From Alphaproteobacteria bacterium (GTDB lineage: Bacteria > Pseudomonadota > Alphaproteobacteria > Sphingomonadales > Sphingomonadaceae): DNA of 64,000 nt. The translations under genes and the position numbers were made by a program. The stretch lies in the NCBI GenBank assembly GCA_018970445.1, contig JAGWWF010000015.1, forward strand, positions 1-64,000, read 5' to 3'. This document shows positions 36,643 through 48,000 of this stretch, piece after piece. Under the pieces are notes generated by a model, which saw only the letters and a list, made by a program, of their open reading frames with translations, did no database searches and was not told the DNA's origin. Within the stretch, counting starts at the first letter, position 1, and the number at the start of each line of letters is the position of its first letter.

Positions 36643-37428
36643 ATGTTGAGTGGAAGCTTGAGTCATGGATTTGGACGCGACAGCGCCTTTGCGCTTGACT
36701 TTCGCGTGCCCGAACCAAACTGTTCTACTGTGACAACACGGCAAGATCCGCCGCGCCCGGTTGACGAGCGTGTGGCCCGCCTGAGCGACGGCGAACGCGC
36801 CTGCCTGCGCTTGGTTTATGCCCATCTCACCTCCAAGGATATCGCCCGCGAGCTGGGCCTGTCGAACCACACGGTTGACATGCGGCTGCGCACCGCCATT
36901 CGCAAACTGGGCGTCAACAACCGCACCGAAGCGGCCAAGCTGCTGGTTTCGCTGGAAGAAATTGCCGGCGGCACCCCAGGTGGCCCATATCAACCATTGA
37001 TATACCAAGCACCGGAGATTGCGGCATCGGCGGATTCGGCGATGTTTGGGGCACCGGCTTCTGCGACGCACGGTGCAGCTTCCTCCCGTTCCAGCGACCC
37101 CAATCTGCTCGAACACGGAACCCTCGCACGGACGCTGCCAGCATCGCACAGGCCGGATGCTGATCCACCGGCGGGAATCCTCGCTTTCACCGGTGCACCG
37201 GCAGGCAACACGGCCGCAGGGCCGGCGTATGCAACGGACTGGCCGGGCATTGCAGCCCCCGACCCTGGCATTGATGCCCGGCCTTTCCTTGCCACGCGCC
37301 CCTGGGGCCAGAAGAACGACCTGGCGATCGGCCACCGGCTTGGGTGGATCATGTTCATCGCCGTGGCGTCTGCGCTCACATTCGGCGGCGTGCTTGCCGC
37401 CCTCGCTGCGCTCAAGACGCTGATCTAG
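36643..37428 (+). CDS. LuxR-type HTH protein with C-terminal membrane anchor
   Basis: 261 aa; the annotated ATG may be too far upstream, and a GTG at 36730 (VTTRQDPP) fits the domain better. A LuxR/GerE HTH lies at about residues 46-105 (LSDGERACLRLVYAHLTSKD, IARELGLSNHTVDMRLRTAI, RKLGVNNRTEAAKLLVSL). A long Ala/Pro/Ser-rich linker follows, then a single hydrophobic segment (WIMFIAVASALTFGGVLAAL) near 235-256 close to the end. No sensor domain is seen. A membrane-tethered regulator is implied; such one-TM LuxR proteins occur in sphingomonads. Its coding region contains a TATCA-N5-TGATA palindrome. Two small genes follow. Confidence 0.8.
   Translation: MLSGSLSHGFGRDSAFALDFRVPEPNCSTVTTRQDPPRPVDERVARLSDGERACLRLVYAHLTSKDIARELGLSNHTVDMRLRTAIRKLGVNNRTEAAKLLVSLEEIAGGTPGGPYQPLIYQAPEIAASADSAMFGAPASATHGAASSRSSDPNLLEHGTLARTLPASHRPDADPPAGILAFTGAPAGNTAAGPAYATDWPGIAAPDPGIDARPFLATRPWGQKNDLAIGHRLGWIMFIAVASALTFGGVLAALAALKTLI
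36987..37003. repeat. TATCA-N5-TGATA palindrome, copy 2
   Basis: ATATCA-ACCAT-TGATAT, 17 bp, inside the LuxR-type regulator gene, coding YQPLI. See copies at 34317 and 38376. Confidence 0.6.
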
Positions 37429-37430
37429 CA

Positions 37431-37461
37431 CTTCCGGACCATTGTCGTCCGGAAGGACGAC
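37431..37461 (+). promoter_or_regulatory. Mutually exclusive hairpins between regulator gene and the next gene
   Basis: Hairpin A is a perfect 9-bp stem, CTTCCGGAC (37431-37439) with GTCCGGAAG (37447-37455). Hairpin B is GTCGTCC (37444-37450) with GGACGAC (37455-37461) and a GGAA loop. They share bases and cannot form together, which is the pattern of an attenuator or of nested operators. Located 3 bases after the regulator stop and about 50 bases before the start at 37510. Confidence 0.4.
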
Positions 37462-37509
37462 CAACAACCGGCCGCCGCCCCGGCGTGCCGCAACCGGAAG
37501 GAGTTTGTC

Positions 37510-37866
37510 ATGCTCAAGGAACGCCGCCTCGCCGCCAACAAGATCGCCGAACAGCTGTTCGCTGCCGAAGCCGCCATCGATGCTGCCGTGGCCGCCGTGG
37601 CCCAGCTCACCGCCGTGATGCCGCTGGCCCGCCAGGAAGCCAATCTTGCGGCCTGCATCGGCCAGGACGCGCTGATGGGTGCGATGCAGACCTGCCAGCA
37701 GCTGATCGAAGCGCGCGGCCGCATCATCGCCACCCACGCCTCGCTGCGCCAGGCGCAGACCCAGATCGGCCTTGATGCGGTGAACTTCATGGGCCGCTGC
37801 CCGCCGGAAGAAGGTGCGCTGACCGAAACCGCCGCGCCGGTGCGTCGCCTCACCATCGCCGCCTGA
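37510..37866 (+). CDS. Small helical hypothetical protein
   Basis: 118 aa, mostly alpha-helical by composition (Ala/Gln/Glu rich, few Gly/Pro in the first 95 residues), no signal peptide, no transmembrane segment. Conserved-looking elements are the basic start LKERRLAANKIAEQLFAAE and ARGRIIATHASLRQAQTQIG. It looks like a small helix-bundle protein of the type found next to membrane-anchored HTH genes in sphingomonads (recollection, not checked). A GGAAGGAG site precedes the ATG. Confidence 0.65.
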   Translation: MLKERRLAANKIAEQLFAAEAAIDAAVAAVAQLTAVMPLARQEANLAACIGQDALMGAMQTCQQLIEARGRIIATHASLRQAQTQIGLDAVNFMGRCPPEEGALTETAAPVRRLTIAA

Positions 37867-37947
37867 TCGCCTGATGATCCTGGCATGATCCAGCGTGGCT
37901 GGCTGGCACCGCATGGTGCCGGCCGGCGCGCCGTTTGGGAGAGACAG

Positions 37948-38358
37948 ATGATTCTGGAATTGTTCGGGCTTGGCGCGTTGCTTGGCGCCGCCCTGATCGC
38001 CTTCCGCTGGGGTGGGCGCGACGAAATGCTGGCCGCCTTGGCCTTCCTGCTGGCCACCCTGCTGTCGTGGGCGATGGACAACCAGTACAACGGCACCCAG
38101 GTGAACGTGCTGGCTGTGGACTTTGCCCTGCTGATCGGCCTGGTGGTGCTGGCGCTGACCAGTGACCGCTTCTGGCCGATGTATGCCGCCGCCTTCCAGT
38201 TGGTGGGCAGCATCGTCCACATCGGCAGCATGACGGAAACCGGCGATTTCGCCTGGGCCTATGCGGTCGGGCTGATCTTCTGGTCCTATGCCGTGTTGGC
38301 CGCGCTGATGGCGGGCACCTGGCTGGAAGGCCGGAACCGGCGGGTGATGGGTCTGTAA
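37948..38358 (+). CDS. Four-helix membrane protein of unknown function
   Basis: 136 aa. About four hydrophobic helices (ILELFGLGALLGAALIAF, MLAALAFLLATLLSWAM, VDFALLIGLVVLAL, and the C-terminal YAVGLIFWSYAVLAALMAG). Start at 37948 after GGGAGAGA; the open frame to 37885 is not needed. SDRFWPMYAAAFQLVGSIVH is a recurring motif in similar sphingomonad proteins (recollection). Gene order suggests one module with the LuxR-type regulator and the 118-aa protein. Confidence 0.7.
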   Translation: MILELFGLGALLGAALIAFRWGGRDEMLAALAFLLATLLSWAMDNQYNGTQVNVLAVDFALLIGLVVLALTSDRFWPMYAAAFQLVGSIVHIGSMTETGDFAWAYAVGLIFWSYAVLAALMAGTWLEGRNRRVMGL

Positions 38359-38375
38359 CCAGTTGATTTCGCTTT

Positions 38376-38398
38376 GCCCTATCAACCACTGATAGGGC
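38376..38398. repeat. TATCA-N5-TGATA palindrome, copy 3 (intergenic)
   Basis: GCCCTATCA-ACCAC-TGATAGGGC is a perfect 9-bp inverted repeat 18 bases after the stop of the membrane protein gene. Core TATCA-N5-TGATA matches copies at 34317 and 36987. Confidence 0.65.
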
Positions 38399-38411
38399 CC
38401 GGCATGGCAGA

Positions 38412-38437
38412 GCCGCCCCGGTATGCGCCGGGGCGGC
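38412..38437 (+). terminator. Hairpin terminator-like structure
   Basis: A perfect 10-bp stem GCCGCCCCGG (38412-38421) with CCGGGGCGGC (38428-38437) and a 6-base loop sits between the membrane protein gene and uvrA. There is no good T-run, so termination may be Rho-dependent or weak. Confidence 0.5.
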
Positions 38438-38518
38438 GTTGCTGCTTGCGACAAGCCCGCCCTTGCCGCCCATGCCGGCTGCGCCTAACGCCAGATGCGC
38501 GCCGGGCTTGCGCAAAGT

Positions 38519-38533
38519 GAACAAATATGGAAC
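38519..38533. promoter_or_regulatory. LexA (SOS) box of uvrA
   Basis: GAAC-AAATATG-GAAC (38519-38533) is exactly the direct-repeat GTTC-N7-GTTC LexA box of alphaproteobacteria read on the complementary strand. It lies 9 bases before the uvrA start, consistent with repression by LexA at the promoter or start of the transcript. Established pattern: uvrA is a classical SOS gene. Confidence 0.85.
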
Positions 38534-38542
38534 ATTTCGGCC

Positions 38543-41458
<2,916 letters not shown>

Positions 41459-41464
41459 ATTGTG

Positions 41465-41530
41465 CCTCCGGCGGGCAGGGTCACAGACCCTGCACCCAAT
41501 TTGCTTGCAGGCGCCCCTGCCCGCCGGAGG
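41465..41530. repeat. REP-like inverted repeat
   Basis: CCTCCGGCGGGCAGGG (41465-41480) and CCCTGCCCGCCGGAGG (41515-41530) form a perfect 16-bp inverted repeat. The 34-base loop begins with a smaller AGGGTC-ACA-GACCCT hairpin (41477-41491). It lies between the convergent uvrA and ferredoxin genes. Similar GC-rich palindromes are, as I recall, repeated in sphingomonad genomes; that needs a genome search. Confidence 0.65.
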
Positions 41531-41555
41531 CCGCTTTCCTGCCTCTCTGAACGAA

Positions 41556-41583
41556 AAGGGGCGACCCCGAGAGGCCGCCCCTT
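41556..41583 (-). terminator. Terminator of the P450-ferredoxin operon
   Basis: AAGGGGCG (41556-41563) pairs with CGCCCCTT (41576-41583); read on the minus strand the hairpin is followed by TTTTCG, a short T-run, 21 bases after the ferredoxin stop. The stem can extend inward by a few imperfect pairs. Confidence 0.75.
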
Positions 41584-41603
41584 CCCTCATGCTGGTGCGC
41601 CAA

Positions 41604-41924
41604 TCAGTGCTGGGTTGCCGGCATATGCACTTCCAGGCCGTCCAGCGCCGCGCTGGCGGTGATCTGGCAGGCCAGGCGGCTGTTGGGCCTGGCGGTATCG
41701 GCCAGTTCGATCATGGCGTCTTCGGTTTCGGAACGGGTGCCGGTGGCATGTTCCCATTCGGCAGGGATGTAGCAGTGGCAGGTGGCGCAGGCAGCGTTGC
41801 CGCCGCAATCGCCGTCGATGCCGGGCACGTTGTTCTGCAACGCGCCTTCCATCAGATTTTCGCCTTCCGGCACGTTCACTTCGTGGCGGGCGCCGTTGTG
41901 TTCGACGTAAATGATCTTGACCAT
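41604..41924 (-). CDS. 2Fe-2S ferredoxin (P450 electron donor)
   Basis: 106 aa adrenodoxin/putidaredoxin-type ferredoxin. The cluster ligands are in DGDCGGNAACATCHCY (C-x5-C-x2-C) plus the fourth Cys in SRLACQITA. An AGAGGA site precedes the ATG at 41924. It follows the CYP153 gene by 11 bases and most likely supplies its electrons. No ferredoxin reductase is adjacent. Confidence 0.93.
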   Translation of the reverse strand: MVKIIYVEHNGARHEVNVPEGENLMEGALQNNVPGIDGDCGGNAACATCHCYIPAEWEHATGTRSETEDAMIELADTARPNSRLACQITASAALDGLEVHMPATQH

Positions 41925-41935
41925 CTTGTCCTCTA

Positions 41936-43279
41936 TCAGGCCGGAATGCGAACCATCATCTTCTTGTAACCGCGCACGAAGGCGCTGGGCACCCGCTCCG
42001 GCTCGTCCAGCACCTCGATATGATCGAAGCGCTTGAGGATTTCTTCCCACAGGATCTTCAGCTGCAGCTCGGCCAGGCGGTTGCCGACGCAGCGGTGGAT
42101 GCCAAAGCCGAAGGCCATGTGCTGGCGGGCGCGCGGGCGATCGATGATGAAGGCATCCGGGTTGTCGAGCACCGTGTCATCGCGGTTGGCCGACGAATAC
42201 CACATCACCACCTTGTCGCCCTTGTGGATCAGCTGCCCGCCCAGCACCGTATCCTGCAGCGCGGTGCGGCGCATGTGGGCCAGCGGGGTCTGGTAGCGGA
42301 TGATCTCGCTGACCATGTTTTCCACCAGGCCATGGTTGGCCTTCAGCTTGGCATATTCGGCCGGGTTCTGATTCAGGAAATAGAGGCCGCCGCTGATCGA
42401 ATTGCGGGTGGTATCGTTGCCGCCGACGATCAGCAGCACCAGATTGCCCATGAATTCCATCGGCGGCATGTTGCGGGTGGCCGGGTTGTGGGCCAGCATG
42501 GAGACCAGGTCGCCGGTGGGTTCGGCGTTCACCCGCTCGTTCCACAGCATGGTGAATTCCTGCAACATGCCCAGAAGGATGCCCTGCCGCTCTTCCTTGC
42601 CGGGGTTGCCCGGCAGTTCGGGATCGGCGGTGGAGACATCGGACCAGTAGGTGAGCATGCGACGCCGTTCCTGCGGCCAGCCGAACAGGGTGGCCAGCAT
42701 GCGGCTGGTGAGTTCGATGGACACCCTGTCCACCCAGTCAAAGGCTTCGCCACGCGGCAGGCCATCGAGCACTTCGGCGGTGCGGCTGCGGATCAATTCC
42801 TCGTAGCTGGCGAGATTCTGGCCCGAAACGATGGGGTTGACGGCCTTGCGCTGCACATCATGCTTGGGCGGGTCCATGGCGATGAACATCGGCATGATGA
42901 AATCGGGATCCATGTCGAACAGGGTGATGCCGCCCAGCATGGCTTCGGAACTGAAGACCTGGTGGTTGGTATCCACCGCCATCACGTCGTTCCAGCGGGT
43001 GACGTTCCAGAAGCCGCGGTGGCGGTTGGAATTGACGCTGGTGAAGAACACCGGCGCTTCGGCGCGCAGGCGCTTGAAATAGACATGGTTGGTGTCCGTC
43101 TCCCACCACAGCGGGTCGGCGATGTCCACGTCCTCCAGCGGGGCGGCGGCGAGATAGGATTCCAGCGTGGCCTTGTCGTGATCGGGCAGATCAGGGCGCA
43201 TGCGCGGCGGCAGCGGCCAGGTCACGCTGCCCTGCGGCAGGCTTTGGGTGTGGCGGGTGTCTTTCAGCTGGGTGGCCAT
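41936..43279 (-). CDS. Cytochrome P450 of the CYP153 family (alkane hydroxylase)
   Basis: 447 aa soluble P450. Heme ligand Cys397 in AFGFGIHRCVGNRLAELQL, the I-helix oxygen-activation motif GGNDTTRNS, and the ExxR region SEIIRYQTPLAHMRRT are visible. NRLAELQLKILWEEILKRF and the QTPLAHMRRTALQD/WYSSANRD segments are strongly CYP153-like. This family terminally hydroxylates medium-chain alkanes or terpenes. Start at 43279 has AAGGGGAG upstream. Divergent from glutaminase; expressed with the ferredoxin. Confidence 0.92.
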   Translation of the reverse strand: MATQLKDTRHTQSLPQGSVTWPLPPRMRPDLPDHDKATLESYLAAAPLEDVDIADPLWWETDTNHVYFKRLRAEAPVFFTSVNSNRHRGFWNVTRWNDVMAVDTNHQVFSSEAMLGGITLFDMDPDFIMPMFIAMDPPKHDVQRKAVNPIVSGQNLASYEELIRSRTAEVLDGLPRGEAFDWVDRVSIELTSRMLATLFGWPQERRRMLTYWSDVSTADPELPGNPGKEERQGILLGMLQEFTMLWNERVNAEPTGDLVSMLAHNPATRNMPPMEFMGNLVLLIVGGNDTTRNSISGGLYFLNQNPAEYAKLKANHGLVENMVSEIIRYQTPLAHMRRTALQDTVLGGQLIHKGDKVVMWYSSANRDDTVLDNPDAFIIDRPRARQHMAFGFGIHRCVGNRLAELQLKILWEEILKRFDHIEVLDEPERVPSAFVRGYKKMMVRIPA

Positions 43280-43317
43280 GGCGGATACTCCCCTTGGGTT
43301 ACGTTGTGCCCCTCATC

Positions 43318-43377
43318 TGCGGAGATACACTACGCAAATGCGTTGCGCCAGATCAAATTGCGGATTTCATCTCCGCA
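43318..43377. promoter_or_regulatory. Inverted repeat in the CYP153/glutaminase divergent promoter region
   Basis: TGCGGAGAT (43318-43326) and ATCTCCGCA (43369-43377) form a perfect 9-bp inverted repeat with a 42-base spacer, in the 154-base gap between the divergent genes. An internal imperfect CGCAAATGCGTTGCG sequence is in between. A plausible pair of operator half-sites for a regulator (for example an AraC or LuxR-type alkane-responsive factor; inference). Confidence 0.45.
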
Positions 43378-43433
43378 TTTGCACAGGCGGCCGTGGCTGC
43401 GCATGATGACGGCCAGACCAGCAGGAGCTTGCC

Positions 43434-44369
43434 ATGGCCGATCTTGCCACTGTGGTGCCCGCCATTGCCGCCGCCATGGCGGCCAACCCGGAACGCGGGC
43501 GGGTGGCCGATTACATCCCGGAACTGGCCAAGGTTTCGCCGGCCCATTTCGGCCTGGTGGTGATCACCGCCGATGGCCGGGAATTTGCGGCAGGCGATGC
43601 CGATCTGGGCTTTTCCATCCAGTCCATTTCCAAGGTCTTTGCGCTGGTGGAGGCGCTGGCCAGCCATGGCGAAGGCGTGTGGCGGCGGGTGGGGCGGGAG
43701 CCTTCGGGCGGGGCGTTCAATTCGATCGTGCAGCTGGAAGCCGAAGGCGGCCGCCCGCGCAACCCGTTCATCAATGCCGGCGCCATTGCCGTGACCGATC
43801 TGATCACCGATGGCGATGATCCGCGCGCCGGCGCCGGGCGCATCCTGCGGCTGTTGCGCGACTTATCGGGCGCAGGGAGCATTTCGGTGGATGGTGCCGT
43901 GGCCTATTCAGAGGCCGCCACCGGCCACCGCAACGCCGCGCTGGCGCATTTCATGAAGGCGCATGGCGTGCTGACCGGGCGGGTGGAAGCGACGCTGTCC
44001 ACCTATTTCCACCAGTGCGCCATCGCCATGAGCTGCCGCGAACTGGCCCGCGCCGGCCGATTTCTGATGAACGGCGGCATCGATCCGGCCAGCGGGCGGT
44101 GCATCGTTTCGGCCGAACAGGCGCGGCGGATCAATGCGCTGATGCTCACCTGCGGCCATTATGATGCGTCGGGCGATTTCGCCTTTTCGGTGGGGCTGCC
44201 GGCCAAATCCGGCGTGGGCGGCGGCATATTGGCGATTGCGCCGGGCCGAGCCAGCATGGCGGTGTGGTCGCCGGGGTTGAGCGCGCAGGGCAACAGCCTG
44301 CTGGGCACCGCCGCGCTGGAACAACTGGCCAGCGCCATGGGGTGGAGCGTGTTCAACCCGGACGCGTGA
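43434..44369 (+). CDS. glsA: Glutaminase
   Basis: 311 aa glutaminase A family, serine beta-lactamase-like fold, converting glutamine to glutamate and ammonia. The catalytic SxxK is in [12 protein letters not shown]; conserved [26 protein letters not shown] and [12 protein letters not shown] follow. Start at 43434 has GCAGGAG upstream. Divergent from the P450 gene. Conserved lengths match. Confidence 0.94.
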   Translation: MADLATVVPAIAAAMAANPERGRVADYIPELAKVSPAHFGLVVITADGREFAAGDADLGFSIQSISKVFALVEALASHGEGVWRRVGREPSGGAFNSIVQLEAEGGRPRNPFINAGAIAVTDLITDGDDPRAGAGRILRLLRDLSGAGSISVDGAVAYSEAATGHRNAALAHFMKAHGVLTGRVEATLSTYFHQCAIAMSCRELARAGRFLMNGGIDPASGRCIVSAEQARRINALMLTCGHYDASGDFAFSVGLPAKSGVGGGILAIAPGRASMAVWSPGLSAQGNSLLGTAALEQLASAMGWSVFNPDA

Positions 44370-44433
44370 TCCGCAAAGATACCGGCTTGCCATGACCGCG
44401 CGCGGCAGCGAGGTTGCAAAGGGGAGAGCGGGC

Positions 44434-45033
44434 ATGACCAGAGCGGGACTGATAGTGCTGATGGCGTTGTGCAGCAGCCCGTGCGGGGCGGCGGCACCGA
44501 TCACCCAGATGTTTTCCGGGACACTGGCCGGCCCCGACAGCCAGCGCAGCCTGCACCTGCCGATGATCGGCCGCGGCACCGCGAGCTTGCTGGTGGAAAC
44601 GGATCGTCCGGTTCAGTTCATGCTCTATGACCATGGCGAATTGCGCTACAACTATATCTGTCCGCCCGGCACAGGTGATTGTGGCGGCAACGAAATATTG
44701 TTTGTCAACCAATATGGCCCGTTCACCGGCAATGTGCGGGTGACGAGCCGGATGGTCTGGCGCAACGCCTATCGCAACGGGCAAAAAGTCTATTCGCTGG
44801 GTTATGGCGAACAATTGCTGTACTTCACCGTGCCCGGCAACCAGCCATTGCAATATCGCGTCACCCAAAGCTTCATCGGCCAGGTGCCGGAACCGGCAAG
44901 CTGGCTGATGATGATCGCCGGCTTTGGGCTGGTGGGGGCGGTGGCGCGGCGGCAGCGGCTCAGCCCACCAGCGCCAGGCGCGGCGGATCGAGCATTTCCT
45001 GCACCAGGCGATCGGGCCCCAGCGCGCGGGTGA
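44434..45033 (+). CDS. PEP-CTERM sorted exported protein
   Basis: 199 aa from ATG 44434 with a signal peptide (MTRAGLIVLMALCSSPCGAA). The mature domain has an ICPPGTGDCGG segment with two Cys. The sorting tail VPEPASWLMMIAGFGLVGAVARRQR is a PEPxxWxxMIxGFGLVG-xxxRR signal for exosortase-type processing. Unusually, 24 residues follow the RRQR tail and overlap the convergent dnaE 3' end by 74 bases, so the original stop may have been lost. Confidence 0.8.
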   Translation: MTRAGLIVLMALCSSPCGAAAPITQMFSGTLAGPDSQRSLHLPMIGRGTASLLVETDRPVQFMLYDHGELRYNYICPPGTGDCGGNEILFVNQYGPFTGNVRVTSRMVWRNAYRNGQKVYSLGYGEQLLYFTVPGNQPLQYRVTQSFIGQVPEPASWLMMIAGFGLVGAVARRQRLSPPAPGAADRAFPAPGDRAPARG

Positions 45034-48000
45034 TTTCGGCTTCCAGATCGGCATCGATCAGGCACTGGCGGCCAAGCACGAGGCGGGCCGGGCCGGCGAT
45101 GGTGCTGATTTCGGCGACCAGTTCGCCGCGCCCCTGCGCCGGATTGCGGGCCACGGCGGCGGCCAGGGTGGCGGCTTCGGCGGGATGATCGATGCGCACC
45201 ACCAGCCGGCCACGGGTGCGCCGGGCCATGTCGGCCAATGATCGGGCGCCGCGCAGGGTCAGGCGCGGCACGTCTTCGCCCTCCTTCCACTGCACCTCCA
45301 TCGCCAGCAGCAGCGGCGGCGGATCGCTGGCCAGGCCCTCGATGCTGGTTTGCAGCTCCTCATCGAAACAGCTGGTGACGAACTGGCCCGACCGGTCGGA
45401 AAAGCTGAGGAACTGGTAGCGCCGCCCGGTCTGTGTGGTGCGCCAGCGCCGTTCTTCCAGCAGGCCGGCCATGTTGACCAGCTGCTTGCCGCCGCCCGCC
45501 GGGGCCGGCATCGCCAGCACGTCGGCAAAGCTCTTGACGTCATTGGCCAGCAGCACATTGGCAAAGCCGTCAACCGGATGGCCGGAGAAGAAGAATCCGA
45601 ATGCGTCCTTCTCGTGGCCCATGCGTTCGGCCACGCTCCACGCCAGATTGGGCACCATCAGGGCCAGGCTGGCATGATCGGCCATGCCGGTGGCATCGCC
45701 GAACAGCGCCACCTGGGCCGATTCGCGTTCGGCCGCGGCCGATTGGGCGCTGGCCATGATGGCTTCGGCCAGGGCATGCACGCCGGCGCGATTGGGGCTG
45801 ATCGCATCAAAGCTGCCGGCTGCAATCAGGCTTTCCAGCTGGCGCTTGTTCAGGCTTTTGGGATCACAGCGGCGGGCAAAATCGGCCAGATCGGCAAAGG
45901 GCCCGGCGCGCTCGCGATCGGCCACCAGGCCTTCCATGGCCTTCAGGCCCACGCCCTTCAGGCCAGCCAGGGCATAGCGCACCGCCAGCGCGCCATCGGG
46001 GCCATCGGCCACGGTGAAATCGGCGGCCGACCCATTGATGCAGGGCGGCAGCATGGCGACGCCCGATCGGCGCGCATCTTCGGCAAAGATGGCAAGGCGA
46101 TCGGTGTTGTCGATGTCATAGGCCATCGAGGCGGCATAGAAGATGGCGCGGTGATGCGTCTTCAGCCAGGCGGTGTGGTAGGACACCAGCGCATAGGCGG
46201 CGGCGTGGCTCTTGTTGAAGCCATAGTTGGCAAACTTCAGGATCAGTTCGAAGATCGCATCGGATGTGGCTGGATCAATGGCATTCTTGGCCGCGCCTTC
46301 GGAAAAGCGTGCCTTTTGCGCCACCATCTCGTGGTGGATCTTCTTGCCCATGGCGCGGCGCAGCAGATCGGCTTCGCCCAGGCTGTAACCGGCCAGTTCG
46401 CGTGCCAGGCTCATCACCTGTTCCTGATAGACGATGATGCCATAGGTTTCGCGCAATATGGGTTCCATGGCCGGATGCAGCAGTTCCACCGGCTCGCGGC
46501 CGGATTTGCGCAGCGCAAAGCTGGGGATATTGTCCATCGGGCCGGGGCGATAGAGCGCACCCAGCGCCACGATATCGGCAAAGCAATCGGGCCGCACCTG
46601 GCCCAGCGCGCGGCGCATGCCTTCGGATTCAAACTGGAACACGCCCACCGTGTCGCCTTCGGCGATCAGCCGGTACACCGCGGCATCATCGGTGGGCAGC
46701 GTCGCCCAATCCACCGTCACCCCGCGCGCGCGCAGCATGGCCGCGGCCCGATCAAGGACAGACAGGGTTCTCAGACCCAGAAAATCGAACTTGACCAGCC
46801 CCGCCTTTTCGGCGGCCTTCATTTCGAACTGCGTCACCTGCATGTCCGATTTGGGGTCGCGATAGAGCGGGACAAGTTGCGACAGCGGCCGGTCGCCGAT
46901 CACCACCCCGGCGGCGTGGGTGGAGCTGTGGCGCGGCAGGCCTTCCAGTTGCAGGGCGATGTCGACCAGCCGCTTCACCTTGGGATCGCGCCGCACTTCA
47001 TCGATGAAGGCGGGCTCGCCGGGGTATTTCTTGCCATCCTTGTCCGCCCCGCGGCCCAGGGTGCGGGCCAGCGTCCAGGGATCGGTGGGGTGGCTGGGCA
47101 CCAGCTTTGCCAGCCGGTCGATCTGGCCATAGGGCATCTGGAGGACGCGGCCGACATCCTTCAGCACGGCGCGCGCCTTCATCCGGCCAAAGGTGATGAT
47201 CTGCGCCACCTGTTCCTTGCCATAACGGGCCTGCACATAATCAATCACTTCGCCGCGCCGCGTTTCGCAGAAATCGATATCGAAATCGGGCATCGACACG
47301 CGATCCGGGTTCAGGAAGCGTTCGAACAGCAGGCCATGGTGCAGTGGATCAAGATCGGTGATGGTCAGCGCCCAGGCCACCACCGAACCGGCACCCGATC
47401 CGCGCCCCGGCCCCACCGGAATCCCCTGCCCCTTTGCCCACTGGATGAAATCGGCAACGATCAGGAAATAGCCGGGAAAGCCCATCGACTTGATGACATC
47501 AAGCTCGAACGCCAGGCGCGCTTCATAGGGGGCGCGGTCTTCGGCCGATTTGCCCAGCGCATCCATGCGGCGGGCAAGGCCGGTGGTGGCGGCGGCGTCC
47601 AGCGCCGCGTCCTCACCGCCGGCGGCCAGGCGCGGCAGGATCGGCTTGCGGCCGCTGGCCATGACGGCGCAGCGCTGGGCAACCACAATCGTGTTGGCGA
47701 TGGCTTCGGGCAGATCGGCGAACAGGGCGTGCCAGTCGGCGGCCGGTTTCAGCCATTGTTCCGGGTTGGAACGGCGGCGATCCTGCGCCTCGACATAGCT
47801 GGATTCGGCGATGCACAGCAGCACGTCGTGGGCCTCGTGCATGGCGGCATCGAGGAACTTGACCGGCGCCGTGCCCACGATGGGCAGGCCGCGCGCTTCG
47901 GCCAGGCGCAGCAGCGCCGCCTCGCTGCGCTTTTCGATTTCGTCGCCCGAGCGGGCGATTTCCACATAGAGCCGGCCCGGAAACAGCGCCTGCAGCCGGT

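Noticed and set aside
34317-38398. TATCA-N5-TGATA palindromes as FNR or ParB sites
   Set aside because: The FNR box is TTGAT-N4-ATCAA (opposite polarity) and parS is a different 16-mer; neither fits.
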